A stretch of DNA of 15,264 bases, taken from the NCBI GenBank assembly GCA_018648945.1, contig JABGQJ010000061.1, positions 1 through 15,264 on the forward strand, given 5' to 3'. The position numbers and the translations under genes were made by a program. This DNA is from Victivallales bacterium (GTDB lineage: Bacteria > Verrucomicrobiota > Lentisphaeria > Oligosphaerales > Lenti-02). Shown here in pieces: positions 14,032 to 15,264 of the stretch. The notes under the pieces are model-generated. The model was not told the origin of the DNA and searched no databases. It saw nothing but the letters and a program-made list of their open reading frames with translations. How positions within the stretch are numbered: position 1 is the first letter of the stretch; each line of letters begins with the position of its first letter.

Positions 14032-15264
14032 CTATACCTGCAATGACATCAGAAATTCGATGTTGTTGCCGGTTTTCTTGAGCTTGCTGATCAGCAGCTC
14101 CATCGCCTCGGTGTTCGGCACCCCGTTGAGCACGCGTCGGAGGGTCCATATGCGACCGAGTTCATCGGGATGCAGAAGCAGCTCCTCGCGGCGGGTGCCG
14201 CTGCGCTCGATGCTGATGGCGGGATAGATCCGCTTGTCGACAAGGTGCCGGTCCAGGTGCAGTTCCATGTTGCCGGTGCCCTTGAACTCCTCGAAGATCA
14301 CCTCGTCCATCCGGCTGCCCGTGTCGATCAGGGCGGTGGCCAGAATGGTCAGGCTGCCGCCTTCCTCGACATTGCGGGCGGCGCCAAAGAAGCGCTTCGG
14401 CTTGTGCAGGGCGTTGGCATCCACGCCGCCGGAGAGAATCCGCCCACTGTGCGGCTCAATCGTGTTGTAGGCCCGGGCCAGGCGGGTGATGCTGTCCAGC
14501 AGGATCACGACATGGCGCCCGTGCTCGACCTGCCGCTTGGCCTTCTCGATCACCATCTCGGCAACCTGGACATGCCGGTCTGGGGGCTCGTCAAAGGTGG
14601 AACTTACCACTTCGGCGTCCACGCACCGTTTCATGTCGGTCACTTCCTCCGGACGCTCGTCGATCAGCAGCACGATCAGCTCGATGTCCTTGTTGTTCTC
14701 CGTGATGCTGTTGCCGATCTTCTGCAGGAGAACGGTCTTGCCCGTGCGCGGCGGCGCGACGATGAGCCCGCGCTGCCCCCGCCCGACGGGGGTGACCAGA
14801 TCGATCACCCGCATGGAGACCTCCTTGGCCTCCCGCTCCAGAATCAGACGCTGGGTGGGGAAGTAGGGAGTGAGATTCTCAAAGGGGACTTTGCCCTTCT
14901 TGCGTTCCGGCTCCTCGCCATTTATGGAATCCACCTTGAGCATGGCAAAGAACCGCTCTTTCTCCCGAGGTTGGCGGATCTCCCCGCGGATCGTGTCCCC
15001 GGTGCGCAAGCTGAAGCGCCGGATCTGGGACGGGCTCATGTAGATGTCTTCGGGGCACGGCAGGTAGCTGTAGCAGGGAGTGCGGAGGAAGCCGAAGCCG
15101 TCCGGGAGGACTTCCAGGACGCCGCCGCCACACATCGCGCCCTTGTGCTTGGTGTTGCTCTTCAGGATCTCGAAGATCAAGTCATGCTTGCTGAGCGAGC
15201 CCACGCCCTCGACGTCCAGGTCGAGAGCCATCTGGGTAAGCGCAGGCATGTCCATGTTCTGCAT
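14032..15264 (-). CDS. rho: transcription termination factor Rho
   Basis: Rho is the hexameric RNA-dependent ATPase that ends transcription at untranslated, C-rich sites. The visible 410 residues cover the Rho N-terminal fold (DLIFEIL at 28-34), the RNA-binding cold-shock-like domain (GFGFLR 56-61; [16 protein letters not shown] 75-90) and the RecA-like ATPase. Walker A is APPRTGKT (170-177), [13 protein letters not shown] follows, and [14 protein letters not shown] is the Walker B region. The Q-loop and R-loop segments [15 protein letters not shown] and [10 protein letters not shown] are intact, so the enzyme should be active. E. coli Rho has 419 residues, and alignment by eye places this M1 only a few residues after the E. 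coli start. The open frame reaches the window edge exactly at an ATG, so a longer N-terminal extension cannot be excluded. The next gene lies about 157 bases downstream. Confidence 0.97.
   Translation of the reverse strand: MQNMDMPALTQMALDLDVEGVGSLSKHDLIFEILKSNTKHKGAMCGGGVLEVLPDGFGFLRTPCYSYLPCPEDIYMSPSQIRRFSLRTGDTIRGEIRQPREKERFFAMLKVDSINGEEPERKKGKVPFENLTPYFPTQRLILEREAKEVSMRVIDLVTPVGRGQRGLIVAPPRTGKTVLLQKIGNSITENNKDIELIVLLIDERPEEVTDMKRCVDAEVVSSTFDEPPDRHVQVAEMVIEKAKRQVEHGRHVVILLDSITRLARAYNTIEPHSGRILSGGVDANALHKPKRFFGAARNVEEGGSLTILATALIDTGSRMDEVIFEEFKGTGNMELHLDRHLVDKRIYPAISIERSGTRREELLLHPDELGRIWTLRRVLNGVPNTEAMELLISKLKKTGNNIEFLMSLQV

Overview
The window is bacterial, G+C-rich, and carries eight apparently intact protein genes, rho running up to the right edge, and one tRNA. 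Every protein gene except tcdA lies on the minus strand. The lineage cannot be fixed from sequence alone. A giant membrane Ser/Thr kinase with a DWG motif and WD40 repeats, a Topo IV-like ParE/ParC pair, a DUF1638 protein and intergenic ATTCCA-type repeats together suggest the PVC superphylum (Lentisphaerota, Kiritimatiellota or a relative). This is an inference of low to moderate confidence.

Left part (1-2672). Two short intergenic repeat patches are followed by a DUF1638 gene (minus), whose last codons and stop lie inside the ATTCCA repeat. Divergent from it is tcdA (plus), for the ATP-dependent dehydratase that cyclizes t6A37 of tRNA. tcdA overlaps, tail to tail, a gene for a small exported lysine-rich helical protein (minus). 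A tRNA-Ala(GGC) with encoded CCA, a plausible promoter, a leader hairpin and a very strong intrinsic terminator form a complete single-gene unit on the plus strand.

Middle (2673-7269). One 1304-residue receptor-like Ser/Thr kinase fills this part: zinc-ribbon motif, kinase domain, one transmembrane helix, then about fourteen WD40-like blades. It is flanked by two gene-free stretches of about 320-365 bases. The upstream one carries an excellent sigma-70 promoter (TTGACA-17-GATAGT).

Right part (7270-15264, all minus). In transcription order: rho (reaching the window edge), a small zinc-ribbon protein with an acidic tail, parE, parC, an unrecognised 402-residue protein with a C-x2-C-x4-C-x-H cluster, and a COG3963-type methyltransferase. 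The last three genes overlap by 4 bases at each junction, so the block from the zinc-ribbon gene to the methyltransferase looks like one translationally coupled operon built around a type IIA topoisomerase.

The best candidate for undescribed biology is the unrecognised gene coupled to parC. The next most interesting are parC's roughly 220-residue Pro/Glu-rich tail with duplicated Lys/Arg blocks, and the architecture of the giant kinase. I saw no CRISPR array, transposase, prophage or recognisable defence system.
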